From positions 62,001 to 126,000 of the forward strand of contig JAMZAV010001849.1 of the NCBI GenBank assembly GCA_024449915.1: a stretch of DNA of 64,000 bases. The letters run 5' to 3'. The notes beneath the pieces are model-generated. The model was not told the DNA's origin. It saw nothing but the letters and a program-made list of their open reading frames with translations, and ran no database searches. The DNA is from Sweltsa coloradensis (lineage: Eukaryota; Arthropoda; Insecta; Plecoptera; Chloroperlidae). Below are positions 44,640 to 56,169 of the stretch, in pieces; positions within the stretch are counted from its first letter, which is position 1; each line of letters opens with the position of its first letter. Both the position numbers and the translations under genes were made by a program.

Positions 44640-45060
44640 AAGGTGAAAGTGTGGAGCTAGAGGACAAAGTCAGAGCAAATATGAAGGCATTTGTCCTCTC
44701 AAAGGTCTATGCTGAAAGTGCAGATACTACCTGCGCGCAAGCCAGAGCTTCCAATTGGCACAAAATGAAGAACAAGAGTACGATTCGACTCCCACCTGAC
44801 GACGACTCGTTGGATCTCCATGTGCAAAGGACGAATTACATTGCGTATTGCCAGCTCCATTACGAGCTGCTAGAGCATCCGTCCCCCATTGGTCACGGCT
44901 GGGAAATTCTAAATGGGAAGTGCCGACAGAGCGCCACACTCTACCCCCCTTGCCCCAGCAGCTCAAAACTCGTGGTTGTCCAGATGATAGTGGTGAAGAT
45001 AAAGGCAGCGATGATGAGAGGAGTGAGTGTGGAGAGTCAACAGATTCGGACGAACAGTAA
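44640..45060 (+). pseudogene. Decayed ORF with a PSPIGHGWE segment
   Basis: One frame reads ARASNWHKMKNKSTIRLPPD, DSLDLHVQRTNYIAYCQL and PSPIGHGWEILNGKCR. After a frame change near 44930 another frame continues RHTLPPLPQQLKTRGCPD and ends in an acidic tail ESTDSDEQ with TAA at 45058. The pattern LPPD-(D/E)-DS-x-x-x-H-x-x-R-x-N-Y ... P-S-P-x-G-H-G-W resembles C-terminal segments that recur in many invertebrate repetitive hypothetical proteins; I recall the pattern but cannot name the family. Probably a relic of a multi-copy mobile gene. Confidence 0.5.
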
Positions 45061-45529
45061 TGGTGCATATAGGGAGTGCACTAATGATTGTAGTGCTTCG
45101 TACAGAATTTGTCATAGTTCTACTGTCAATTATTGAACAGGGCTTTCATTCGAGTCTGATATCAAAGTTCTACTACGATTTCGAGAACCGAGGTATTCCA
45201 AGCTGCAAATCGACGGCCATCTTGGATTCGAATTTTAAAAAAATGGGTATTATCGCCAAACCGACTTCAGATGCGAATTCCTCGACCCCCAAAACCATAA
45301 AAACCACATTACTACGCGATACTTTATGCTAAACCCTTTCATAGATAGCGTCAGACGTGGCAAATGGCAGCCATATTTGATTTTGGGCTCTGGCGGAGTA
45401 TGCCCACACTTTTGCGAGGGGCATGGGGCTAAATTTTTTATAAAAACCTTCTTAGAGAACAAATCCGTTGAGAAATTGTCATTGACTCTCAACGGTCACA
45501 AAAGTGTCATAAATGACCCTACTTTTTTT

Positions 45530-45790
45530 GAAAACTGCAAGATGGCGGTGTTTTTTTTTTTTTAAATTTAAGGGTGTTCCCCACGTAGGATTTTTAGGGA
45601 TTTTTCTCGAGATATACAGGGGGCCCCAATGAACGTATTACAAAAGGAATGGCTTTCTAATCACATTTTGGCATTTTTTGAAAACTGCAAGATGGCGGCT
45701 ATTTTTAAAAAATTTAAGGGTGTTGCCCACGTAGGATTTTTGGGGATTTTTCTGGAGATATACAGGGGGCCCCAATGAATCAGCTTTCTA
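45530..45790 (+). repeat. Two-copy tandem repeat, 150-bp unit
   Basis: 'gaaaactgcaagatggcgg' recurs at 45530 and 45680, each followed by 'aatttaagggtgtt', 'cccacgtaggattttt' and 'gagatatacagggggcccca'. The copies are highly similar, ending in a partial third. Confidence 0.9.
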
Positions 45791-45861
45791 ATAATTATTT
45801 CCGTCTCGAACCGAATTTCAGTCGAATTTGCCTATACTACTAGTCTAGCAACGACGATCGA

Positions 45862-46500
45862 GTGGGCGGAGAGAGAGGACAGTCTAGTGCAGGTGCCCAG
45901 CATGATTGCAGAGGCAGGCGTGCAGTACGTGCGCACAGCGGGGAAAGTGAGATCCTGAGAGAGTGCTCATTCAGGGAAGGAGATGAGACAGAAGCAGGGC
46001 GCACGAACACCACAGATGAGGACCACTCGGAAGGTCAAGATGTGGTCACCAAGGGCGAGCTCAAACATCAGTTCGACAGCTACGAAAACAAAATAATGCA
46101 GTTCTTCGTACTAGCTAGGAGGGAAACCGAACAAGCTAGGAGGGACGAGCGAGAGGAAACCGAGCGAGTCCGGGAGAAGGAGCGAGCTGAAACCGAGCGA
46201 GTCAGGGAGAAGGAGCGAGCTGAAACCGAGCGAGTCAGGGAGAAGGAGCGAGGAGAAACCGCCGCAAGGGAAGATTCGTTTTTCAGTCGGCTTCTGGCCA
46301 CCCAAACCGAGGCTCAAACCCAGCGTGACAGTGCAGACCTAGCACGTGACCAACGTCTGAACGGAATAGATGGAAAGATCACCGTACAGGCGACCATTGC
46401 CAGGGGAACCTCAACGTCTAGTATGACGAGCTCAAGACAAAACTCAAGGTTGTGGCGGACACCGTCGATACGATGCAAACTACTCAGCGCAGGGCGATAG
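45862..46500 (+). pseudogene. gag: Gypsy Gag N-terminal coiled-coil region (broken element)
   Basis: 212 open codons. A highly charged helix is built from 11-residue repeats ETERVREKERA (three copies plus a diverged fourth; 33-bp DNA repeat at 46155-46260). The 11-residue period and alternating Glu/Arg suit a long coiled coil or single alpha-helix. The frame breaks at 46500; downstream fragments to 46939 (with QAEIT, VRDSRTATHG) look like its continuation. It is assigned to the gypsy element by position only. Confidence 0.55.
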
Positions 46501-47015
46501 GCAAATCGATAGGCAGGTGCGCGGCGAGATCACCCAACTGAATGAACTAGTAATGGGAGATAGGGACCGCGCCAACCAAGCAGAAATCACCTGACAAGCG
46601 CAGATGGCAGGCCTAGAGACAGGGGTGAGGGACAGCCGCACCGCGACGCACGGCGTCGTAGCCAGTCTGGCCGCCGAGGTAGACATATTGTCGGGATGAG
46701 TGGGGACCATCGCGAGTCAGGTCACCGCGGAAGCCGCAGCAGGGGAAGGTTTGACGACAGGTGGACTGGTCAATCAGCGAATCACCGCCGCCACGGAGCA
46801 TTGGCGTTTCGAATACGAGAAGCGCGGCTGCGCGCTTCGCGCAGAAATGAATAGGGCCCTACAGCAACCACAAATATCACCAGGGGCTAGTGGGGATAGC
46901 GACTGGGGAGACGAACGGGCGTCTCTCAAATATGAGTGAGCGATTAGCGCGGGAAAACGTGTATTTCGCGAATGCGACGACAGGAATGCACCCCAAGGAG
47001 TTTGTGGATGTGTAA

Positions 47016-47802
47016 ATGAGACGTTTTGCCGCTTATCGCGCGGTACCTGAATCGTTGGTGACCCAAGCCACGCAGTGTTGTGGGGGTAGCGTGATGGATT
47101 GGGTGAGAGAGTTGGAATTCGGGAGTTTCTCCGAGTTCAAGGAGGCCTTGCTGAGCAAGTATTGGGGAGCGCTGGAACAGGGGAAGCTGCACCAGCTCCT
47201 CCACTCAGGCAAGTTCGTACTCGGGAAAGGTACGCGCTCCAGCTATACGAGCAGGTTAATCCGCCTTAAGTGCTCTACTGACCGATCCCGTTGATTCGAC
47301 TACACTGACAGCAAACTTGAGGGGGCACTTCACTGAGGCAGTGGGGGTGGCATTGTTGCCCGCTGACGTACCAAATGACCTTGTGAAAACCCTCCTACGG
47401 ATGAAAACGGAGGACATGAAGTTAGGACGCTGTGACAGGGTCACGCCCATTGCAGAGACGCCACGCAATCAAAACCAGGCGAATCATTCATCGAATAACC
47501 CGCGATACTGGGGTAATAACAATAATAATTATCGAGGTAATTATCGGGGGGCGAACCATGGGGGTAGCGCGCAGCGCACAGGAGAGTCGAGTGACGGGCC
47601 GAACCATCACGGAGGCGACCGAGCCGACCACAAAGCACTCGTAGCGATACGGGTTCCCGAGTCGACGCGCACCAACCTTGCGCAGGGGGACACGGGCACT
47701 CAGGGGGCGAGCGCGCGGGGAGTGTACGCACAGACCGTAGAAGTATCTAGCGCCAGTGGCGGACTGCCACGAGGGGACACAGTGGCGGAAAACCATCATT
47801 AG
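47016..47802 (+). pseudogene. gag: Gypsy Gag capsid region and Asn/Gly-rich tail
   Basis: The first part has VTQATQCCGGSVMDWVREL and FGSFSEFKEALLSKYWG, the usual gypsy Gag capsid signature (W near a FxxFxxAFLxxF-like motif). The frame then shifts near 47290 and continues LRGHFTEAVGVALLPADVP to a basic Asn/Gly-rich tail (NPRYWGNNNNNYRGNYRG). No zinc knuckle was seen; the basic Gly-rich tail may have replaced it for RNA binding. Confidence 0.7.
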
Positions 47803-47885
47803 TCGGGCTGGAACACACACAGCTCCCGACTAATCACCCGATCGATTTAAATGTAAATACAGTTTTCACAAACCCTAGAGATGAT

Positions 47886-49652
47886 TTGCTCGCGGAAGAC
47901 GAGGACGACAAGAACCAGGTTGACAACTTTCCTCCATGTATAGAATGCACGATAGGAGTGCAGGGGATAGTAGTATCGGCATTGTTAGATACCGGAAGCG
48001 AAGTGACCTGTATGTCGGAGCAGTTTTTCGACAGGCTAGTAGTGAAAAATCCGTTGTTGATAATCCTACCTGTTGTGGGTGTTACGATTTTGGGGGCAAC
48101 CAGCAGGCGCAGCAAGAGAGTCACCAAACAGGTGTTCCTAGAAGTGTGTCTGGACGACCGTGTTAATGAAATTGCTTGCCTGGTAGTCACTGACCTAGTA
48201 CGCGATGTGATATTAGGTATTGACTGGTTCTACAAAAACAAAGTGACGATGTGTTTCGCGAAGGGACAATTATTTGTAAACAACCACGAGGTGCACCCGT
48301 CGTTGGTCAATATGCGTAGTGTAGAGAGAGGGACAGGAGGGGACGCGGAGGTGGACCACGATCAACCCACGGAGGCTGAGATAGTCAAGCGTATCCGAGG
48401 TCACGACATTTTGACGAGAGAACAACAGAACGAACTAATTGAATTATTAATTTGCTATCGCGATGTGTTCTCCACGCGACCAGGCGTGATCAACTGCTAT
48501 GAGCATCAGATAAAGGTAAAATCGGAAAGCCATTTCTTTGAGAAGACCTACCCGGTTCCATATGCTTATCGAGCGGCCGTGGAAGAACAACTAGCGAAGA
48601 TGATGTCATGAGGCGTCATAGAAAGGGCGAGCAGGCCTTACGTCAGCCCATTGGTGGTTGTAGTCAAAAAAGGACAAGTCTGTGAGACTCGGTCTCGATG
48701 CCCGACAATGCAATGCTAACCTGATCCCCAATCGCGAGCGTCCACATGTGCCGGAGGAGATCCTCCAACAGTTTAGCGACGCCCAGTTCTGGACCTCGTT
48801 AGACATGACTAATAGTTATTGGCAGGTCCCGTTGACGCCGGAAAGACGTCAAGATACAACGTTTAAGTATAACCAACGGACCTACCAATTTACTGTGTTG
48901 CCATTCGGGCTAAGTACCTCAGTAGGAGTATTCACCCGAGCAATGGATAGGGTGCTGGGCGAAGAAGTGAAAGAATTCACAAAACCCTACGTCGACGACT
49001 TGGTGGTCAGGTCGTCGACCTACCAAGAGCACAAGATGCATCTAGAAAAAATACTCATTCGTTGCCGCGCTATAGGGGCAAAGTTAAATTTTGATAAACT
49101 ATTTTCTGCAGGGACCAAGTTCCCTTCCTCGGGCACATCCTATCGCGGGAAGGAGTTTCCCCGGACCCGAGAAAGTTGGCCGTTATTCAGGATTGGCCGA
49201 TACCACAAAATGGTCGCCAATTAAAGGCCTTCTTAGGCCTATGTAATTACTACAGGCGTTTCAGCTCGTGCTATAGCGAGGTGGTAGTAAATTTACAAGC
49301 TATGTTAAAGAAGGGAGTGCGTTGGAAGTGGACAGTGCAGTTAAATGACGATTTCAAGGGGGTAAAGCAGCTGTTCATAGATACCGTGTGGTTGTCGTAT
49401 CCGCGTTACGACCAACCATTATATATTCAGTGTGACGCCAGCGACCATGGGGTGGGCGGTCAGTTATACCAACTGGACGAGAATGGAGATGTGAGGGTAA
49501 TCTCGATGACATCCCGGCTACTCAGGGGAGCCGAGCTCAACTATTACACCTCGGAAAAAGAGCTCCTCGGCATCGTGCATGCACTTAGCAAATTCCGCAT
49601 CTTCGTTTACGGGTCACGAGACCTGACGGTAATAACTGATCAAAGGCTCTAA
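47886..49652 (+). pseudogene. pol: Gypsy protease, RT and RNase H (broken)
   Basis: Protease: VVSALLDTGSEVTCMS and DVILGIDWFYKN. RT: a thumb-proximal start, stop TGA at 48609, then DARQCNANLIPNRERPHVP, WTSLDMTNSYWQVPL, FTVLPFGLSTSVGVF and KPYVDDLVV with both catalytic Asp residues. RNase H: PLYIQCDASDHGVGGQL and YYTSEKELLGIVHAL. Frame breaks lie near 48605-48680, 49110-49180 and 49650. The sequence style (PYVDD, CDASDHGVGG) differs from the two Mag-like elements in the window, so it is another gypsy lineage. Confidence 0.9.
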
Positions 49653-49657
49653 CCTTC

Positions 49658-51124
49658 ATGATGCAGTGCAGACTGTTGTCTAACCGCCTGACACGGTGCA
49701 TACTCGCAATTCAAGAGTATGATTTCAAAATCATACATTGCGCAGGCAAGTGCAACATTGTCGCGGACGTTCTGAGCCAATACCCACAGGACGACGCCGG
49801 TGAAATCGTCGAATCGATTAGCCGCCATAAGGAAATAGTTATCGCCAAACTAGACCTCTCCGTCGACCCAGTGTTAAAACAGAAGCTGAAGTAGATGGCC
49901 TCCTTTCAGAAGGAAGAAGAGTAATTTGGTAAGATAGCCCGCGAGCTAGCGACCAGCATGACGCCGTCCCTACGCGAGCGCTACCAGTTGTACGACTCCG
50001 TATTGTACCACCAGCCACAGCGCCTGGACCGAGAGCGGACCTGGAAGGTGTGCGTACCGGCTAGTCTCACGGAGGAAGTGACCTGGGCCATCCACCGGGA
50101 ACTAGGTCATTTTGGGTCAACAAAGTGCCTAGCAGCTCTGCAGGAGAGTTTTTAGTTGAAAGGTATGTCCAGGAAAGTCCGGAAACTAATGCCAACATGT
50201 GATTTGTGTCAAAAATCTAAACATGCAAATTGCGGTCTACACTGGACATACCAACCAATAGCACCAGAGGGATGTGATGTGCTCACGGGGACATACCTGT
50301 TTGGCCCATTGCCAAAAGGGCATGGTGCAGGACGCTATATTTTAGTGCTCTTAGACCTGTTTTCAAAATATGTATCCTTGTATGTGTTAAGGACCGCCAC
50401 CGCAAAGGCGTGTGTAAACAAGCTCCAACAATACGTCAAGAACGTTTCCTGCCCTAAAGCTATATTGAGCGACAATGGTACTCAGTAAACTTCGAGAGTG
50501 TGGTACGAGGCGCTAGAGGCGCACGGGATTAGAGCGTTCCAATCGTCAGTTAGGCACCGGCAATCAAACCTTAGTGAACGGGTGATGCGAGAGCTAGGCA
50601 GGTTTTTAAGGGCTTATTGTTACGACAAGCACGCGAGTTGAGTCAAGATGGTGCCGCAGTTGGAGTACTGGCTGAATAGTACGCAGCATGAGAGTACCGG
50701 GTTCACACCCCATGAGCTGCACCATCAGCGGTTACCCGAGCGAGGGATGGCTAAGCTGTTTAAGTATCCCGAGGCGGCAGACAGCGATGTGACAAACGCT
50801 ATGAAGCAGGCTATGGCTAGGGCACGCCTAGACAAGCAGGCCGAATGACGCAAGAAGCTGCATGCCAAGAAGCATCCAGTGAACACTGTGTTTGCAGCCG
50901 GTGATTTAGTGTTGTTAATGGACCTATACATCTCGAGCCTAGCGAACAAAGAAGCAAAGAAATTGTTTTTGCTTCATATCGGCCCTTTCTCGATTACCTC
51001 AATTGCCCGCAAGAATGCCTATGAGCTATCGGACGAGCGGGGGATCGTGAAAGGTGTGTACAATGTAAGTAACTTGCGCAAATACCACGTACTAGGACCA
51101 ACAGTACCGGACGTCGTAGCGTAA
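49658..51124 (+). pseudogene. pol: Gypsy integrase (broken)
   Basis: Connection region YDFKIIHCAGKCNIVADVLS; HHCC finger with HRELGHFG and CDLCQKS; core with GRYILVLLDLFSKYVSLY, AILSDNGTQ and an NLSERVMRELGRF segment bearing the Glu; then LEYWLNSTQHESTGFTPHE and a C-terminal region ending VSNLRKYHVLGP. The first catalytic Asp of the core appears changed (TYLFGPLPKG). In-frame stops lie at about 49891, 50153, 50486, 50639 and 50846. It cannot make a working integrase. Confidence 0.9.
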
Positions 51125-51125
51125 A

Positions 51126-51250
51126 CATTGTAATTTGTTGTGCAATGCGAGCACCCTATATGTCATTGTAATTTGTTGTGCGACGAGAGCACCCTATATG
51201 TCATTGTAATTTGTTGTGCGACGAGAGCACCCTATATGTCATTGTAATTT
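51126..51250 (+). repeat. 38-bp tandem repeat, 3.3 copies
   Basis: 'cattgtaatttgttgtgc' starts units at 51126, 51164, 51202 and 51240 (partial). It begins directly after the integrase stop and might be part of the element's 3' untranslated region or LTR, but no matching 5' copy was found. Confidence 0.95.
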
Positions 51251-52159
51251 GTGATTTTGTGCTACCAGTGCACCCGTTGTGTTGTGGGTTTTCTTCGTGG
51301 AAAGTGCAAGCGCGAAAGCACCGCGAATGCGAGCAAGAAAGCGCGTACCCATGGAAGGTCGAACCAAGGAACAGTGGATTGCGACGAAGCTCCGTGCGAG
51401 AGCGAAGGAATGAAATCAGCTGGTCCGAGGAGCAATGGACGCACCACACGAAGAGCGAAAGTGAGGGGAAGGGTAACTAGCCCGCTCCTACCACTTGTCC
51501 GAGTGGGCGGCAAGAGAGGAGAAGCAAGCGATCCGACAATGACCACAATGGCACCAAGAGAGTGTTAACCACGTCAAAAGAGGGAGGGCACCAAGAGGAA
51601 AGCTGTCTATGCAAGCGAAGGCAATGAATTGTGTCAACAGGCACAAATCAGAAAGTAGAGGCAGACTCGCAGCTTGCTATTGGCCTAAGGCGACAAGCCC
51701 CAAGGCAGTGATTTCTGAAGTACGAGAGGGGCTGGGATCGTCCACGCATTGGAACTTGTGTCTAACCCTCAGTTGGAAGAACGCAAGAGCAGCTGCGAGA
51801 GGCAACTGTTTCTGAGTAGCCAAGTATGCGCCATTGCACGTTGTTGAGCCGAGGCTGTCAGACAATTAGCGCCGCAACAATAGCCGAACTGTGAGTATCT
51901 AACGTACCATTGTCAGTGCGGAATCGAGCGCGTGCATTTAGCGGTGTGATCTGCTTAGCGATTCACGGCACACTTCAGCAAGATAGGTATTACGCTGTGA
52001 CGTACAGCGAATGTGTGACCGTAGCGCGTGTGTGCGTTCATGGCAGGCTTATAGCAATTGTGGCGTCCAGTGGACTTTGTGCCTGTTCCTGCGAACGGTT
52101 ACGCACCGAGCAGCGGATGCTTGTCCGAATCGCAAACGGATTAGCGCACAACGACCTGT
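51251..52159. other. No supported gene
   Basis: Purine-rich on the plus strand with several overlapping ORFs in all frames, as expected from composition. No domain recognised; possibly the unrecognised 3' end of the gypsy element. Confidence 0.4.
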
Positions 52160-52500
52160 CCTGAGCACGGATTACCGAACAGTTCCGTGTGTGCTCGTGT
52201 TGGCCAAATTACAGCCACATTTGTGCTCTGTTCGGACCGTTCAGAACGGATTACCGCACACCGTAATGTGTGATGTGTTCCGGTTCTGAACGGAGTACAG
52301 CACACATTGTGCTTCGATCTGTCACGATTAGCACGTGTGTAGCCCTGTTCCGGATCCAACGGAACAGCACACATTGTGTCTGATCTTGCCAAACATTTTA
52401 GTGTTGTGCTGTTCCGGATCAAACGGATTACGCACACATTTGTGCGCTGTTCCTGTCCAGAACGGATTACCGCACACACGTTAGCGTGTGTGCTCTGAAA
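52160..52500 (+). repeat. Degenerate minisatellite with internal dyads
   Basis: Five to six imperfect units of about 55-65 bp share 'ctgttccgg', 'gaacggattaccgcacac' and 'cacattgtgc'. Many units contain the inverted pairs GCACAC/GTGTGC and GTTCCG/CGGAAC, so each could fold. The minus-strand ORF across it shows the repeat as a protein pattern (RSGQEQRTNVCVI) but has no known domain. Confidence 0.75.
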
Positions 52501-53996
52501 AATCGAAGATCTTAAATAGGCTTTATCTGGGACAAATCGGTCTTCAATTTTGTTCATCATGATTTGTTAATTAATATGTTTTCATGTTTATTGTGTATGA
52601 CAGTTGTCTGATAAACTATCTGACCTTCCTAATTAGCACGATAAATTAAATACTTAAAACTTATTGCCATACATTTGATCGTAATTACTTTTTTACACAA
52701 ATCGTATTTAATTTTCTAAATACAAATTTACACAACAATATTCTTAGTATAAATTAAAATTGAAATATATTCATGTTTCCGACATCCTCTAAAATTTATA
52801 ATTCTTACATCAAATTCTCCTTACAGCTCCTAACACAAAAGAGTTGCGTGGTACGTACACTACACACGATCTATTCGGCGTTGTTCAGCGCCCCCAAAAT
52901 TTATACCAATACCTCCCAACATTGATATTGTTATAATGGTCTTTTTAGTACAGTGGTAGGATAGGGTGTTAGGATATTTTGGTTTATTTGGAATAAGGGC
53001 GTGCGTCAACCGTTAAGGTGATAATGCACCTCTCTAGCCTAGGAGATGTGGGGAGGAGGGCCCATGCTGGTCATAACCATCTGCCACGTGTAGGTGGAGG
53101 AAAAGTGTTGTAGTCGTCTTCGTCTTTGTCTTCGTCGGGGAGGGGGGGGGGGGGGGGCTTAAAGGTAAGGAAAGTAAATGAGGTATGTGAGTGTAGTAAT
53201 TGGTGTCACAAAAAATAATTTATTTGTGCGCTCATTCCTGGGTAAAGTAAATGATTTGTGTATAATGGGAGATATGGAGGGGAGGCCCCTCAGCTATTGT
53301 GGTTCTGAAGCGAATTAGCCCCGTAAAATTTTTTGATCCATAACAGTGTCATTGGTGTATTTATCCGATTTTTTTTGCAAAAACCTCACAGAAGATGTAT
53401 GAAAAAATTGCAGAATTAGGGCGTTACAACATTGTAATTTATTGACATTACAATGATGACTTCGAAAAGTAAGTGAGTGGACGTGTCCGTCCACAAATCA
53501 ACTACTGCTGGGTCGAAGCGGGTCGAATTCATTACCACTCCATCTAAAGAAAGGGTGGCCATAATTAAAAACGAAAAACTCGGGACACCATAGCTTTTGT
53601 TCAGGGGGTGGGGTGGACGGTGGGGAGATATAAAATTGATAAAAATTGAATTCGTTTTGAGTGAGTGTAAAACTATATTTTCACACAGATTGCTGTTTTA
53701 TTTTTATTTTTTTACAATAAGTTTTCGGGCTTGCCGTTTTTTTTTTTTTTTTTTGGACGTGCAGTCAATTTACGATGCTTTTGTTTTGTTGTTAATTTTT
53801 CAACGATGGTTAAAATTGGGTTTTATTGGATTAAGGGCGTGTCAACCGTTAGGTCATAATGTGACACTCTAGCCTGGGGACATGGGGAGGAAAATCCCAT
53901 GCTGATCAGAACCAACCACCGCTGTAGGGAGAGGAAAGGGGGGGGGATTCTCACGTAGTGGTTGTCACCGTCTTTGTCATCGTTCGTGTAGTCATG

Positions 53997-54037
<41 letters not shown>

Positions 54038-55749
54038 GTCGTCGGAGAGATCGTCAAAGGAAGGGGGTGAGGTCCCCGACGACGATCACTTTATTTGTTT
54101 CACTAGGAAAAAAATGTACCCGACAACTATTTTCGGGACACTGAGAGTGAGATACCACAAAAAAACGGGACTCTTCCGGCAAAGCCGGGACGTTTTGTCA
54201 CCTCTCCTATCTAGACAACTATATTTGATAGCAATGTCCTCCCTAATGAGAGCACCATTTGTAATCAGTGAGTCTATGAGTATTGGTTATTGCCCATTGA
54301 AACTATATACAGTGGCGAATTGGACAGGGTCGGTCAATACTGACCCGTCTGACGTCGACCGACCGACAAGCTTTCATTATTCCCAAGGTCCTCTAGATCT
54401 CCGCCACCTGGCGGAGGCTCGTCTAACTCGCTCGTGTGGCCACGAAGTTAGGTCGTCGCAACCCGTTCCACAATGTATAGCAGCCATTACGGTGATTTGC
54501 ACGAGAAATAGGGGGAATTTTAAAAATCAAATTGAACATCTACTTAGCGCGCCCTAAAACTTGACCACAAAATGACGATGTAGAGGCCAGAAAAGAATCG
54601 CGTGCATTAAGAGATAATAAAATTGACAACCCAATAATAATGAATAATAATTTGTTGTAATGTAATTAATAAAATGAAATAATTTTGAATACCCTATGTT
54701 ATATTATTATAGTGTAATGTGTAGGATATCCATGAGCAAATTTTTTTACGATTTCAAAAATTTATTTCTAAAAGCCTAAATATAAATACTATATTAAACA
54801 AGCACAGGCTTTATAACTTGTGAACTGGGTAATCACATTAACAGAATAAATTAAATAGCATTCCAGACTGTCTGGCATAAATAAAAAGCAAGGTTAAACA
54901 AACTAAAGCCTCTCTAGAAACTATCACAAAATTAAATTTGTTGGGTGGCCGTTACTTCTAAAAAACTGTGTGGTATAAATACAATAATCATTAATAAATG
55001 AAAAGGCGTTACTTCCACTTAAGCTGTAAGGCCTAAATATACAATACAAACACACTCTGTGACTCTCTTTAAACAAATCGAAATTTCACATCAATAAACA
55101 AATAAATATGTTGTTACCTTCGCGTAGAATTAGTGGCACAAAAATAAATATACGAATAAACAAATATACTGGTTTGTCACTGACCTAACCCCTCCTTGGT
55201 CCAATAAGTGGTGAGGAGTGAAATAGTTTATGACGGTACAACAATGGTAGTACAAAATTATCACTATACCACGCACATAACTCGCTGATGACAGGAAAAA
55301 ATGCTGACTATAATACAAGGTTTTAAAGTATGCAAAATAACAAACACCACTATTCAAAACGGCGTGCTTTGACACCTCTGACGTTGCATTTACAGGCAGG
55401 CCCAATAGAGCTCATATACACTCTGGAACAGTACAATAACACCTAGCTACTGACTCGACGAAACAGTGGCGTGTAGCTCAGAATAAAACTTTGTAAGTAG
55501 GCTACACCGTACTCTCACTAGACTGCTTGGTAACAGTTTTAACAGTTTCAAAAACTGACAGTTCTATGCACTACAAACCAGCAAAAAACCAGCCTAGCAG
55601 GGCCAAGGATACAGTTCGCGCCCAGTACGCTACGAGCACGAAGTGACAGTTGCTCGTGTGAAAGTTCAAAGTACACGACAGAAGTCGCGTGAATCATTCA
55701 CCGCCCACGGCGTCAAAGGTGGCCTAGCAATGAAGAAAGTTTACATACC
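52501..55749. other. No supported gene; dispersed duplication and microsatellites
   Basis: A block with 'aagggcgtg..tcaaccgtta', 'ctctagcct' and 'cccatgctg' occurs at 52985-53160 and again at 53820-53960, each followed by a G-run and CGT-rich sequence. T- and G-homopolymers lie near 53741 and 53143. The ORF 53958-54557 (199 codons) starts in the microsatellite and shows no domain. 54560-55749 is AT-rich and featureless. Confidence 0.5.
53997..54044 (+). repeat. (TCG)n microsatellite
   Basis: About 15 TCG triplets with one interruption near the end. Confidence 0.97.
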
Positions 55750-55861
55750 TGTTGTACAATAGTATGCATCTCTATGTACTATGTATACTCCATGTATGGC
55801 TGTTGTCATAACAACAGTGTCATTTAATAAACAACAGTTATCATTGCTAATCTTGTCAACA
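55750..55861 (+). repeat. 5' LTR of gypsy element 55750-60947
   Basis: 112 bp, TGTTGTACAA...GTCAACA. Very short even for Mag-like elements. Contains AATAAA near 55827. Confidence 0.95.
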
Positions 55862-56169
55862 TGGTGTCGAGAAGTGGACACTCGTCAAAAGAGAAGAAGT
55901 TTAAATAGTTTCTTTCAAAGAAGAATGTTGTGACGAGTGACAAAACTAAATAAAGTAACCCGAAGCAACAAGATATCAGTAAAGATACATTTAAAAGTGA
56001 GTATTAACTGTAGAACTGACCAATTTAAAGTAGCCTTGCCAAAGACAAAGGAACAAATTTATGCAAAAAATTTAGTGTCAAGGAAGGCAAAGAGCTTAGA
56101 CAAACAGAAAACAAGCTGTCTGACAGTTCAGGTCAAAGAACTCACAACGAAAAAAGCAAAGAACTTCTA

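Noticed and set aside
44510..45136. Single intact 208-codon protein
   Set aside because: The recognisable segment changes frame near 44930; the continuous ORF is a mixture of frames.
45530..45861. 5' LTR of the gypsy element at 45862
   Set aside because: No matching sequence was found downstream of 51124; the block is a local 150-bp tandem duplication.
46080..46317. Minus-strand Ser/Arg repeat ORFs
   Set aside because: These are antisense readings of the coiled-coil repeat in Gag.
45862..51124. A possible G-to-A editing signature (Trp codons turned to stops) in the broken gypsy element
   Set aside because: Only the stop at 50639 is a convincing former Trp. The stop at 50153 aligns better with Tyr, 50846 could come from Arg through CpG loss, and the others cannot be aligned. 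No strand bias can be claimed.
51126..51250. CRISPR-like array
   Set aside because: The 38-bp units are contiguous with no spacers, and the genome is eukaryotic.
53958..54557. 199-codon ORF as a gene
   Set aside because: It begins in the (TCG)n microsatellite (poly-Val), crosses unrelated sequence and shows no domain.
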